DNA of 64,000 nucleotides from Haliclystus octoradiatus (Eukaryota > Cnidaria > Staurozoa > Stauromedusae > Haliclystidae), in contig OU744448.1 in NCBI GenBank assembly GCA_916610825.1, forward strand, positions 27,116,107 to 27,180,106, written 5' to 3'. Within the stretch, counting starts at the first letter, position 1. The number at the start of each line of letters is the position of its first letter. Shown here in pieces: positions 47,440 to 58,989 of the stretch. Below the pieces are notes generated by a model, which was not told the origin of the DNA, did not search any database, and was given only the letters and a program-made list of their open reading frames with translations. The position numbers were made by a program, and so were the translations under genes.

Positions 47440-48815
47440 AAGCATGGATTTAAATAAGCCAATCAACAAATCTGCATATAACAATTAAGCAAATGCAGAA
47501 ATTAGAAGCAGCATCTGTTGAAGTTGCAGAAAAAATTATGCAAGCTGCTGCTGCGCGCCTAAAATTAGCGACAGAAAAGGATAACACTGGATGCATAGAT
47601 GTACTTGGAAATGTTAAAATTGCCAACGTAATTGTTACTGTAGATGGTATATGTGGCAAAAACGGGAATTTTCATCCCAAAGTGGTGTGGTATTTGTATT
47701 ATCAGTACGGACAGGGGAAGTTATCGATTGCGAGGTAATGTCCAAAATATGTTACGAATGTCGAGTACGGTCAGATGTTGATAGGGATAGCGCACCGTAT
47801 AAAAAGTGGTTTCTTTCCAATGAAAAAAAGTGTACTATAAATCATCAGGGCTCCAGTGGAGACATGGAATCAAAGGGGGTATGTAGGATATCTCTCCGTT
47901 CTGTTGAAAAGAGAGGGTTGCGATACACAACCATGGTTGGTGATGGAGATACAGGTTGCTACAATGCTGTTTCTCAGGCATTGAAGTCTGAATTTGGTGA
48001 CAGTTACGTTGTAGTGAAGGAGGAATGTGTGGGTCACGTACAGAAAAGGATGGAAACGAGTTTGAGGGAGCTGAAAAAATCTTTAAAAAAACGAAAACTT
48101 TCTGACGGTAAGGGCTTAGGTGAAGCTGACAGATCGGTTGATCGATAGTATACAAAATTTTTATGGTAACGCTGTACGGAAAAATAGTGGTGACATTGTT
48201 CAAATGAAAAATGCAATGATGGCAATAATGCACCACATCATAAAAGACTCTAGCAAAGCATTGGAAGATCAGCATGCTATGTGCCCAAAAGGGGAATCTA
48301 CTTGGTGTGAATTTTGGGTTGACAAACAAAACAAAACCAACACATATACAGAGTGAAGGCGTATTCCAGCCGTTTTCAAAGAGGTGCCGGAACCAATTTT
48401 CAATAGGCTTTCAGCTGATGCTCTATTGAAAAGATGTCTACTGGATGTAACCCAAAATCAAAATGATCCCTCCACAGCATTCTTTGGGGATTTTGCCCAA
48501 AAACAAAAGTTTGCGGGAAACGCAGGGTAGAGACTGCAGCAGCACTGCTGAGGCAAGCATCATTGATGTTTTGAAAACCTGCCATTGCAATCCTGGCTAC
48601 AGAACAATAAGGTCTCCTCGAAAATTTGACAAAATGAGAGCTCAATCAGTCAAGAGAAAGGTTTCCAATAAATTCAAATCTCAGCCCCGCTACTTGCGAG
48701 CACTCAAATTAAAAAAACGCGACAACAAGACTGTAGATTACCAAGCTGGTGATTTTGGAATAACAGGTAAGCCTGAGTATTTAGTTTCTGAGAAAAACTA
48801 GAACAATTAAAAAAA
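47440..48815 (+). pseudogene. Mutator-like transposase, second family (inactivated)
   Basis: Homologous in layout to the transposase at 6 kb but clearly a different subfamily. Segments: first-Asp region TVDG with QKREFSSQSGVVFVLSVRTG (about 47640-47730), metal-binding CYECR, SSGDMESKGVCRISLRSVEK, second Asp in VGDGDTGCYNA, VVVKEECVGHVQKRMETSL, DSIQNFYGNAVRKNSGDIVQ and MCPKGESTWCEF. Where the third acidic residue should be (TQNANES in other copies) this copy reads TQNQNDP. Frames change near 47650, 48115, 48355 and 48530. Terminal repeats were not identified. A 70-bp piece (48500-48569) recurs exactly at 54556-54625. Confidence 0.8.
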
Positions 48816-48899
48816 TTACAGTAAAGCCTAAAGGTGTGAAAAAGAAGGATAAAGTAGTTACGAAGACTTGCCCGAACATAGCCAAGAAGAAGAACCTCA

Positions 48900-49735
48900 A
48901 ATTGAATTTCTTATGCCTATACGGGAGATAATTGATAACTAATAACAGCTAATTGTCAAATATCATTTTCCTAAGTGGTTTTGCAAATTTATCAGCAATA
49001 AAGACTTGATTTGAAACGTATAACCTATGTAAATGTTTAGTGTGATTTCCCGAAAATCGATTTTCGGTCATTTGGCGATATTGCGGCAAAGATATTTAGA
49101 CTGATCGTTACCTCAGAATCACCAAAGTCTAGAGATATACATGTAACTTTTGATGCTCTATGCAGTGAATGGAATAGATTATCAACTCACCAAACAGAAT
49201 TTTTTTTCTGAAAACATGCTGAAATTCAATAATTTTCACAGTATTGTTACAGTTTATCAATCAAATCAAATTATGTTCATTCATTGCACTTTGCTCTATA
49301 ATAGTAATATTTCCTGGAAGTCTCATTAGGATAGCTGCTGTCCTTCCTTATATATCTTCGCCACAAATTCTGCGTTCGGAGCTCAATTGTCCTGGTTACC
49401 ACAGCAACAGCAATGACCACGCACTTATTATTTGCATAAATGATAGTAGAAATATTATGTCGAGGCATTCTTAACAAGTTTCATGAAGCTACTGTAGAAA
49501 ATGATTCAGTAATGACGTTTGAAGGGTTTTGAATGGTATTCGGTGTACTACCCCCTTGATGACACTGTACGCATTATTTAATTGTCTGTATTTTTGTATC
49601 TTCCTTAGTGAATTAATTAATAAGTAATAAAGTAATCCCGCCGATTCTAATGGTATTGTCAAATCCAAAGTGTCATACTCCTAATTCATAACAAAAGTTC
49701 AATCGATCGTCGGCTGAGAAAGTACAAGGTTGAAA
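48900..49735. other. Non-coding stretch
   Basis: No element ends or exons recognised. Probably includes the 3' flank of the Mutator-like copy. Confidence 0.4.
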
Positions 49736-49738
49736 GTA

Positions 49739-49960
49739 TGGCCGAACAAGAATCAATCAAAGCAATCTAGATGACGAGACGAAATGCCAAAGCCAAGATG
49801 ACAAGAACGAGAAATAAACTAAAGGAGCATCATAACGAAGAAACTGAAGATATCGAGGAGCTTCAGCTAGATTAAGAAGAGCAAAGCCATTGCTATACAA
49901 AACATAAGCGAGGTCAACGCAGAAGTACAACAAAACGAATCCCGACGCCGCGGATATTTA
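49739..49960 (+). mobile_element. BEL/Pao gag-like fragment (fossil)
   Basis: Short basic, charged coding remnant resembling the start of BEL/Pao gag proteins. It is broken and incomplete. It lies outside the LTRs of the element at 51166-54551, so it is either a separate old copy or a displaced part. Confidence 0.35.
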
Positions 49961-50219
49961 TTCAACAAGCCATACAAAGCATCCCTAGCCATACAGAGCA
50001 TCCCTTGGTCTCGCTTCTGGGTTATCCACCGTGTCTCGCATTCATAACAACAATATTTAGCCTTTTCGCGCGAGTGAAAAAACTTGTTTCAACTCAAACT
50101 AGCCTACACAAAATGTGCTTTTTACTTTTATCGATTAAATTGCAATCAACTGTTATTCATAATGTCTTATTCCGCAAACATCGACGAAATGAGCGGAGAA
50201 TCAACAGTGCAATGTGAGT

Positions 50220-51165
50220 TCAATAGGCCCAACTAAACTTCGTTGTAAAGTATGATTATTCAGGATCTTCAGGTTGCATAGGCTGGACCTAGTTTGAGGG
50301 ATTGGTTGGTGAACTGTGATGATGAGAAGACAAGAACCTGGCACATTTATCTCTGTCAGGTTTAAAAAATTTTCTTCCTATATCTTATGATACTATTCAT
50401 GCTTCTACTTGAGCTTCAAATTGTATAGGCCTACGCCTTGACCTTCGAGATCTAATGCTATATGAATGTGTACAATCTGTATTTTCGACACTGTAATAGT
50501 GATTGTAAAGGAACTCTAACTCTATGTAAGAGATTAAATAGCCTAGGTTTGGTGCATCAGGTCATTCTCCTAAGGTAGACCATGAGTCTTTGGACTATCC
50601 CAACTCTGTTTGTATCATATACTACGTTATTCTTTATCGATGTTGAACTTGAACATTGCCTATTACATCTAATAAATGTTCAATATACACACACACACAG
50701 ATTGTTGGTCAGATTGGGGCTGTATGCTTGCAGCATGCATATTTGATAGGTTGCTAGGTGATCCTTTCTAGTTTCTACACAAATAGCTATTAAAATTGCG
50801 CAAATTTCGAATTGAAATTCTTTTAAATATCTGCCACATAATGAGTAGGCCTAATGGCAATGTGATATATGCTTACAAATGTAAGCTTGTATTTTAAGTG
50901 TAGAAATGTAGAACATCTCACTATGAATAATGGGTATACTGACTCGCTACTGAAAGCGTACTGTAAGATCTCAGATTTTCAGTTTTCAAAACTTCTAATG
51001 TCATATTTCCTCTTTGTTGCTTTTCTTGCCATTGGACTGGGTGACAAATACGTAAATATTATGGGAGTAGTTGGCTGTGGAACATTACAGCCAAGACAAT
51101 CGCATATTCTTTATAGCAAATTGGCAATCCTATACAACACCTATGTGCCTTGGGCAATCAAAAAT
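50220..51165. other. Non-coding flank, with an open frame running into the LTR
   Basis: An open frame from 50869 ends at 51210 inside the left LTR. It has a hydrophobic centre (MSYFLFVAFLAIGLGDKY) but no recognised domain. A (CA)n tract is near 50688-50699. Confidence 0.4.
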
Positions 51166-51467
51166 TGTTCAAGCGTAAACATATTAAGATATTGTCCGGC
51201 AGTGATTTAATAACATTATTTGAATAGTTTAGTTTTTAATGGTTTGATTTATAGCTTTCAAGTATTTACCTTTATTTGTTAAGTGTCTTATATATCGTTA
51301 ACATTTGTTTAATAATAGTCATTAATGACGTACGTAAATTTCCCACATACTTGTAAACTGTTTACGCTGACTGTGAGTTATTTGAAAGTTAAAAGTTAGT
51401 TGTAAAAAGCATGTCGCCAAGTGTAGCGCGTGTTAGATGTGGTCCTTGACCCATCGATTATATTATT
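51166..51467 (+). repeat. Left LTR of the BEL/Pao fossil
   Basis: Direct partner of 54250-54551. Starts TGTTCAAGCGTAAACATATT and shares gtccggcagtgatttaataa, gtcattaatgacgtacgtaa and ggtccttgacccatcg with the right copy. Confidence 0.85.
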
Positions 51468-54249
51468 GTTTATAATCAAAAATTAAATATATATCGTTGA
51501 AAAGTTTTAATTTCTTTTAGGGAATTTAATGTTGCATTTTGTTCGGACATACAGGCAATGTTTTCTAGAGTTCGGCTACGTCCCGAAGATGCAAAGTATC
51601 ATCGTTTTTTGTGGAGGAAGGATGGAGATGATGATGTAACTCATTATCAAATGGACCGATTACCATTTGGTGATGCATCATGTCCTTGTGTAGCCATAGC
51701 TACTATCTTACGAACTGCAGAGGATTTCTCCAACATTGTTTCTAATTCGGATGAATGCGAAGCTGCTATAAAGCGCAGTTTGTATGTTGATGACTATTGT
51801 GACAGTGCAGTCAATGAGACCATAGCAGTTGAAAGAGCAGAAGGTGTGACTAGAATTCTAGCTAAAGGGGATTTTCATCTTAAAAAGTGGACCTCTAATT
51901 CAGTTGTTTTTTCTGAAAAGCTAGGTCTACCAAATGGTGAAGCTCTTTTAGGTCAAGGTGACTTGTCAACCAAGGTGTTGGTATTATCATGGAACCCAAA
52001 TTGCGATGTTTTATATTTCTGTCGGGCAATTGAAGAAGAAACGTGTTCCTCACTGTCCCGCAGAACTTGTCTAAGTCAACTGACAAGCTTATTTGACCCC
52101 CTAGGTCTTATGGCACCTGTTACTGTCAGAGGAAAAGTTTTAATGCAAAGGGTCACCATGAGAGGTACCAGTTGGGATGATGAAATTCCAAACGATTGGA
52201 TGTGTCAATGGCGCGGTTGGCAGAATGCCATTGAAGGTTTGAAATGCCATGAGATACCCCGGTGTCTTAATCTTAATGAAGATGGTAAAAAAACAGAATT
52301 ACATATATTTTGTGATGCATCGGAGGAAGCATTTGCTGCTGTTACCTACGTGAGGTCAATGAAGGACAATGGTGAAGTATTTTGCAGAATAGTAATGTCA
52401 AAAACACGTGTTGCACCGCGCAAAAGCATTTCAGTTGCAAAGCTCGAGTTGCAGGCTGCCTTGCTCGGGGCAAGGTTAGCCAATCATGTTGAGTCCGCAA
52501 TGTCGTCGAAACCAGAAAGGCGTTTCTTTTGGACGGATAGTAGTTGCGTTCGAAATTGGATTAGGTGTAATTCCTCCATTTTCAAAACCTTTGTTGTCAA
52601 CCGTATTGGAGAAATCCAAACGTTAACATCTCCATCTGAATGGAGACACCTGCCTGGTAAATTGAATGTTGCTGACCTCGCAACACGGTCAAACTTGTCT
52701 GAAATACCCCAAACATGGTTTTCAGGCCCAGACTTCTTGTACAATCCAGTAGAGGATTGGCCAAATGATTTGAATTTTTCGTAACCTGTTGATGAAAAAC
52801 GTGAAAAATATGTTAAGCTGTAATGTGCATAGCGTTAATTGGAGTGAAATAAAATTAACTGAAAATAATATGTGTATAAAAAAGTTAAAAAAAAGTGAAA
52901 TGGTAAATATAATAAAAGAGTGTCAAAAAGAAGTATTTTTTGATGAATTAATTAATCTAAAAAAGGGTAAACGTTTAAAAAATAATTCATGTTTGTTGCC
53001 CTTAACTCCTTTTATTGATGAAAGTGGTGTGTTAAGAGTTGGTGGCAGGTTTCAACAGAGCAATCTTCCATATGATGCTAAACACCCAATAATCATACCA
53101 AGGAACCATGTATTTTCTAAACTTCTGGTAGAATATTACCATAAGAAGTGTAACCATGCTGGAGTAGATTACATTCTTGGTACTATGAGACAAGAATTCT
53201 GGTTGATCAGAAGACGGGAGGCTGTTAAGCAACAAAAACGATCATGCAGACAATGCTTAGAGGAATCATCAAAACCTGAAGTCCAATTAATGGCTAATCT
53301 ACCAAAAGAAAGGGTAACAATTGGCAAGCCAGCTTTTTGGCACACATCGGTAGATTATTTTGGACCACTTGAAATATTGGAAGGGAGGAATAAAATTGTA
53401 AAACGGTATGGTGCTCTGTTCACCTGCCTAACAACTAGAGCAGTTCACCTAGAAGTTGCAGTCTCTCTTTCCACTCCCGACTTTCTGAATTCGTTCGAAC
53501 GGTTTCGAAACACAAGGGGCACACCACAAAGTTTGTATTCAGACAACGGAACAAATTTTGTCGGAGCTGAGAAAGAACTTAAACCGTTAGTTTCAAAATT
53601 AGTTGTAGATGAAACATTAGCATCCCATTTAGAGGGTAAAGGAGTAATATGGAAATTTCAGCCCCTTCTGCCCCTCATTGGGGTGGAGCTCATGAGTCTC
53701 TAGTAAAGAGCAGTAAAAAAGCCATGACCAAAGTTTTGAATTCAAGAAATCAGAAGTTACGACATCTAAGAGATGATGAGTTAAGAACAATTTTAGCAGA
53801 AGTTATGGGATTCCTTAATTCAAGACCTTTGATGTACATCAGTAATGATCCGGCTGATATGCAATTATTGACACCAAACCATTTCTTGATCCAAAGAGAG
53901 TCTTTAAATGCCCCACAAGGAGACTTCAATGAACCTCACCCAAGAAATAGTTACAAATTGGTACAGCACCTGACAAATCAAATCTGGAACATCTGGCAGA
54001 AGCAATACCTTCCTGCACAACTCAGCAGATCGAAATGGCGTCACAAAGAACGTAACCTAGCAGTTGGTGATATTGTCCTGGTTGTCGAACCAAACCAAAG
54101 GTTTCACCCGGAAAAGATGGATTGGTGCGAATGGGGATCATCGCTACTAAAGATGGAGAACTATCACGTCCAATATCTCGTATGTGTATCTTAGAGAAGA
54201 ATGAAGATCGCCTCTGTGAAAATTCTACATCGGACGATGAGGGGGAAGA

Positions 54250-54551
54250 TGTTCAAGCGTAAACATATTAAGATATTGTCCGGCAGTGATTTAATAACAT
54301 TATTTGAATAGTTTAGTTTTTAATGGTTTGATTTATAGCTTTTAAGTATTTACCTTTATTTGTTAAGTGTCTTATATATCGTTAATATTTGTTTAATAAT
54401 AGTCATTAATGACGTACGTAAATTTCCCACATACTTGTAAACTGTTTACGCTGACTGTGAGTTAATTGAAAGTTAGAAGTTAGTTGTAAAAAGCATGCCG
54501 CCAAGTATAGCACATGTTAGATGTGGTCCTTGACCCATCGCTTATATTATT
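54250..54551 (+). repeat. Right LTR of the BEL/Pao fossil
   Basis: Direct partner of 51166-51467, about 97 percent identical by eye. It runs directly into the 70-bp copy of Mutator-like transposase sequence at 54556. Confidence 0.85.
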
Positions 54552-54555
54552 TAAC

Positions 54556-54625
54556 AAAACAAAAGTTTGCGGGAAACGCAGGGTAGAGACTGCAGCAGCA
54601 CTGCTGAGGCAAGCATCATTGATGT
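54556..54625 (+). repeat. Exact 70-bp copy of the Mutator-like transposase segment 48500-48569
   Basis: Both begin aaaacaaaagtttgcgggaa and end gcaagcatcattgatgt, with no difference that I can see. The piece sits between the right LTR of the BEL/Pao fossil and the 174-bp repeat at 54634. Confidence 0.85.
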
Positions 54626-54633
54626 ATATCGTT

Positions 54634-54809
54634 AATTATTATTATTATAGCTAAAATTTGACTTATACTTTGAATTTGTTTATTTTTTTTGTAATAATTT
54701 TTTGTGTTATACATATTTTAAATAGTTGGCAATTTCCACCTGAACATTAATCAACATTTGATATAGTAAAATATTGTCCATGTTTAAATCGAGAGGTATG
54801 TGTGTTGTG
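54634..54809. repeat. About 175-bp repeat, copy 1 (copy 2 at 60388-60564)
   Basis: From tattattattatagctaaaa to gaggtatgtgtgttgtg the two copies look identical. Copy 2 directly follows a hAT transposase C-terminus, so this may be the 3' end of a hAT element. Confidence 0.8.
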
Positions 54810-55090
54810 ATTTAATACTTGTTAGTCTACAATGATCAACAGAAGTTCACTGGTAATTTTCGCAGTAGAATTTACGTAGAAAAAATAAGTTTGATTCTAT
54901 TGTGTTTAGTTTGTTAATTGGTACTGCTGTAATTGCTGCATTTTATGATAAAAACACTGGTGAGTCTAATTATACTCTTAGTACATGCCAATATATACAT
55001 AGTAGCAAACAGCCAAAAAAGTGAGACTACTGGTTTCTGGCAATTAGGAATTAGAAGTGCTGACAGTATTTAGGTTATATAGTCATGGAA
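54810..55090. other. Non-coding stretch
   Basis: Nothing recognised between the 175-bp repeat and the LINE tail. Confidence 0.4.
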
Positions 55091-55330
55091 CATTTCATTT
55101 CATTTCATTTCATTTATTTTGTCAAAATTGACAGGCAAAACAAAGAAGAGTCACATAATATGATCTCTCACTAAAATGTAGCCTAGTTACATCTGATGTT
55201 AATAAAAATTGATATAAATTTAAGCATGCAAAATTATTGTTCGATTTAAATTACGTTGTTTTATAATTACTAAGTAATTATAATTATAACATGAACTACA
55301 GGAGTAGCCTGAACAACTATTAATTAAGAA
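55091..55330 (-). mobile_element. LINE 3'-end fragment with (ATTTC)n tail
   Basis: catttcatttcatttcattt followed by gacaggcaaaacaaag and gtagcctag matches in layout the start of the minus-strand LINE at 62684 (same pentamer tail, then acaggcaagcaaag and gcagcctaat). It is read as a 5'-truncated copy of a related family with a (GAAAT)n 3' tail. Confidence 0.5.
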
Positions 55331-55489
55331 GCCAATGTCATTGGTGGAAATAATGAAATAATTAAAGGGGAGAAGGGAAAAATCCCCCCAATAAGCTGAC
55401 CCTGTAATAGTATATTAAGTCTGCAAATAATTACTTCTAGCATTACATTACTTCAAGGAGTGGAATGGTTTAGCCAAACAAAAAAGAAC

Positions 55490-55830
55490 AAGAGACGATA
55501 AATTCACTTGTAACAGATGTGGAAATCAGTTTTGCAGACTGCCTCACAAAAGAAACACCACCAATTGAGATGCATAATTTCTCACAGTGAAACATGCGAA
55601 AAAGAATTCCAGAACACAATTATGCTTGACCTTCATAATAATCTTCATCTTGAAAAATACAAGTGTGACAAGTGCGGTAAGTGCTTCACATCAAAAGGGG
55701 GACTTTTCCGGCATTTGGCCAGTCATCAAGACAGAAAAGATTTTTATGTGAATTCTGTGGTGTAGGTTTATCTTTTAAAAAAAACCTAAACAAACAAAAG
55801 AAATATAAACATAAAGGCCTACAAAATTTA
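55490..55830 (+). pseudogene. C2H2 zinc-finger relic
   Basis: KYKCDKCGKCFTSKGGLFRH followed by LASH is a complete C2H2 finger (about 55660-55725). Before it, FTCNRCGNQF and TCEKEFQNTIMLDLHNNLH look like decayed fingers in another frame. After it FLCEFCGVGLSFKKNLNKQK is a finger whose first His is Gln. At least two frame changes are present, and no start or splice sites are visible. It may be a retro-copied or transposon-borne finger array. Confidence 0.6.
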
Positions 55831-55871
55831 TAAAAAATAAACGTTTTACTAGACACTTGTATTCTTCAGAA

Positions 55872-55935
55872 TAAAGATGAAGGTCAAGCATAACTGTGTT
55901 CTGGAATTCTTTTCCGCGTGTTTCACAGTGAGAAA
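55872..55935 (-). repeat. Inverted copy of part of the zinc-finger relic
   Basis: gaaggtcaagcataactgtg...ttctggaattctttt...gtttcacagtgag is the inverted copy of 55583-55640, about 240 bp away. It is a local inverted duplication. Confidence 0.75.
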
Positions 55936-56019
55936 GGTAAAAACTTGAAGCCTAAATTTTATAAAATTAATTGATTAATCAATAAAGGATCAAAAAAATT
56001 GTAATGATTCATAAATATA

Positions 56020-56840
56020 GTCCATGAATAGTTCACAAAACGATTCAAAAGGAGTTTGCAAAATGATTCATGAAGAGTTGATGAACTGGTTCATAAATAT
56101 AGTCCATGAATAGTTCACAAATCCCTTCATGAAGAGTTCACAAAATGGTTCATGAAGAGTTGATGAACTGGTTCATCAATATAGCCCATGAATAGTTCAC
56201 AAAACGCTTCATGAAGAGTTCACAAAATGGTTCATGAAGAGTTGATGAACTGGTTCATAAATATAGTCAATGAATAGTTCACAAAACGCTTCATGAAGAG
56301 TTCACAAAATGGTTCATGAAGAGTTGATAAACTGGTTCATAAATATAGTCCATGAATAGTTCACAAAACGCTTCATGAAGGGTTTGCAAAATTGTTCATG
56401 AAGAGTTGATGAACTGGTTCATAAATATAGTCCATGAATAGTTCACAAAACGCTTCATGAAGAATTTGCAAAATGGTTCATGAAGAGTTGATGAACCGGT
56501 TCATTAATATAGTCAATGAATAGTTCACTAAAACGCTTCATGAAGAGTTCACAAAATGGTTCATGAAGAGTTGATGAACTGGTTCATAAATATAGTCCAT
56601 GAATAGTTCACAAAACGCTTCATGAAGAGTTCACAAAATGGTTCATGAAGAGTTGATGAACTGGTTCATAAATATAGTCCATGAATAGTTCACAAAACGC
56701 TTCATGAAGAATTTGCAAAATGGTTCATGAAGAGTTGATGACCTGGTTCATAAATATAGTCCATGAATAGTTCACAAAACCCTTCATGAAAAGTTCACAA
56801 ATAGGTTCATGAATAGCTCATAAAGATAGTTCATAAATAA
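56020..56840. repeat. 82-bp minisatellite, about ten copies
   Basis: The unit reads gttcataaatatagtccatg, aatagttcacaaaacgcttc, atgaagagttcacaaaatgg, ttcatgaagagttgatgaac, tg. Copies differ by single bases and small indels, and some lack a sub-block. Related but irregular ttcatgaa-type sequence continues to about 57035. The theme resembles the centre of the palindrome at 11260-11960. The long minus-strand open frame here (56784-57002) is a by-product of the repeat. Confidence 0.85.
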
Positions 56841-57129
56841 AGTCCATGAACAGTTCACAGAATTGTTCATGAGCTGGTACATAAGTATAATCCACAAATA
56901 GCTAAACAAATGGTTTATGAATAGTTCATGAACTGGACAGGAAATGTTAAACATTATTTCACTTAACTCCTTAACACATTTCCTTGACTCTTCATGTGCC
57001 ATTCCACGTTCATGGTACTGTGTTCATGAACTATTCAGGAAGTTTTTCAGGGGTCTAATTACTAAGGAACTTGAGAATGATAAAAAGGCCCTCAAAATTA
57101 TGACTGTATAATAAATGAGTTTGAGTTAC

Positions 57130-57985
57130 TTTGTCGCGGAGCAAAGAACGTTATTTATAAAGGATTTGTGTTTTTTGCTAGACTACAAAAGGACAGTGAA
57201 AAGATTGATTCGATCATCAGTAAACTGAAAAGGTTACCATTGTCTTGTGAATGTGCTGATCTACGTGCCTCTCTAATTCGGGATCAAATTATTGGGGAGT
57301 AATCTGCCCTTGACAATGCAAGGACGCTCGAGGCAACTGAGAGTCAGAAGTAGCAGTTTCCTTTATCTGCCCGTGCCCCACAAACAGAGCAATCTGCAAT
57401 TCATTTTGTGAAGGATGACAAAAGAAGCAACAATAAGCCAACCTGTAAATTCTATGGATATAGATAGTCATGCAATGAAAATATCATTATATCCTGCCCA
57501 CAATAAAAAATGTAGAAGATGTGATAAGATTGCGCATATTGAAAAATGTGTACAGCAGCAAAACATAACAGCAAGAAAATTCTGACTGTCAAGAGAGATG
57601 AAACAGACAGTGAGGAAGATATTGAAAGCCAATTATATTTTGGGTCTCTTGAAGTTGGTGTTATATCTTCAAAGATGCATAAGAAAAGCATGGGTGACTG
57701 TCAAAGTTGCTGGGAGGAATGTACAATTGAAGGCTGACACAGGGGCAGTTATTCCGCTGTCATTATACAGATGCTTGTCCAAAAGCCGCTGAAGAAAGTG
57801 CGTCTACCGTTAAAAGGCTGCTTAGCAGACAAGTCTGTATATCCGAAAGGCTATGTTCGTTTACACACACAGCACAATAGTCACAGTTTAGACATTCTGT
57901 TCTTGGTGGTTGATGAAGAAATTACACCACTTCTTGGCTGTGATGAGTGTTTGGATCTTGAGGGTCAAATTTATGAATGTTGATT
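57130..57985 (+). mobile_element. Ty3/gypsy gag-protease fossil
   Basis: Order of parts: a gag segment (about 57180-57320), a zinc-knuckle-like region (about 57440-57560) and a retropepsin region (about 57690-57980). This is the usual gypsy arrangement. It is broken, with several breaks, and nothing of reverse transcriptase or integrase follows. LTRs were not found. Confidence 0.65.
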
Positions 57986-58084
57986 GTATATCAGATATGA
58001 GCCCAAATACACCCACTTGCAAAATTTATAACAAACTTGTTATCATGTTTGTGGTATGATGAACACGTAAGTTTTAGCTAAGCA

Positions 58085-58800
58085 TTAAATACATATAAAA
58101 CTCACCATTCGATGGACTCTTTTCATAAATGGTGTGATCACAACAAGAATAAATACTTTGTTATCCTTGTCTTCAAAATCTTGCTTGTCTTGCTTCAAAA
58201 TAGTTATTTCAGATGTCAATTTCATTGCTGTTATTCTTTCTTCAAGGGCAAGAAGCATATCTTCACCATTCTTCAAGGACATTTGGAGCGATCCACTTTC
58301 CATAGATGAAATGTCAAATCGTTTTCAGCGTCTTTTCTAAGTATGAAAAATTCTTTATAGGCAAAGGCAGGAGTCAAGCCTTTTTTGTAATATGATAGTA
58401 TTTTATCAAAAAAGTGAGTTCTGGGATATTCTTATAATTTAATGCTTGCAATGAATTCACTGGGTGGTTATGATGCCACTCCAGGGTAACTTATTAATGG
58501 AAAATCATCATCTGCTTTTAACAGTTTGACGAACATTCAATGGGCAATTTGTATTTTTGAAGCGTTTGCATGGATTGTTCTGGACGACTTGAACAACATC
58601 CTTGGTTTTTTCGTATCCTGTGTTATGTTGACAACGGTATGTGTGGTTAATCTCATATTTCCTTTTTTGCTTGGAGGCTTACTGACACCAACTCTGAAAG
58701 TTTTGTTCGTTTTTTTCATGTATCCTGATACAAAGTGGAATAATGTTCCGGCAGCCGGAATCCTGAGTACTAGAGATAATGTTCCGTGCGTCTTTTGCAC
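58085..58800 (-). pseudogene. Possible MULE-type transposase N-terminal remnant
   Basis: The minus strand has two protein-like pieces: 58537-58800 (RIPAAGTLFHFVSGYMKKTN, then KTFRVGVSKPPSKKGNMRL) and 58085-58303 (ALEERITAMKLTSEITILKQ, then DKDNKVFILVVITPFMKRVH), the latter ending at a gtgagt donor. The VFILVVITPFMKRVHRM block resembles the region before the catalytic core in ZSWIM/MULE-like transposases. This is from memory of the pattern, and no catalytic residues lie in the window piece. Confidence 0.35.
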
Positions 58801-58989
58801 ATGAGTAATGTGTTGTTTGCGTTTCTATCACATTCGTTCAAGATGAAATGGCGACGGACGGTCCTGTTCCTCGATCACGTTAATAACAATTCTGTTCATC
58901 ATTTTAATAAGGGAATATAAAATAATTTAAATTTAAACTGCTACAGGTTGAAAATATTTTATATGAGGATTCACGATGCTAGATGCCAC

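Larger units (their letters stand above)
51166..54551 (+). mobile_element. BEL/Pao LTR retrotransposon fossil, lacking gag and protease
   Basis: Two LTRs of about 300 bp (51166-51467 and 54250-54551) begin TGTTCAAGCG and differ at roughly 3 percent of positions by eye, so the copy is moderately young. Between them lie reverse transcriptase with RNase H (about 51500-52790) and integrase (about 52790-54200), in that order, as in BEL/Pao. The gag-protease half and the start of the reverse transcriptase are absent. The element is broken, with about two or three breaks besides this loss. The target duplication is not clear because the right LTR abuts a copied piece of another element. Confidence 0.85.

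Noticed and set aside
51896-52744. Minus-strand open frames opposite the BEL/Pao polymerase
   Set aside because: Shadows of the plus-strand coding sequence.
56784-57002. 72-codon minus-strand open frame rich in Asn/Leu/Phe
   Set aside because: It is a translation of the ttcatgaa repeat array and has no independent support.
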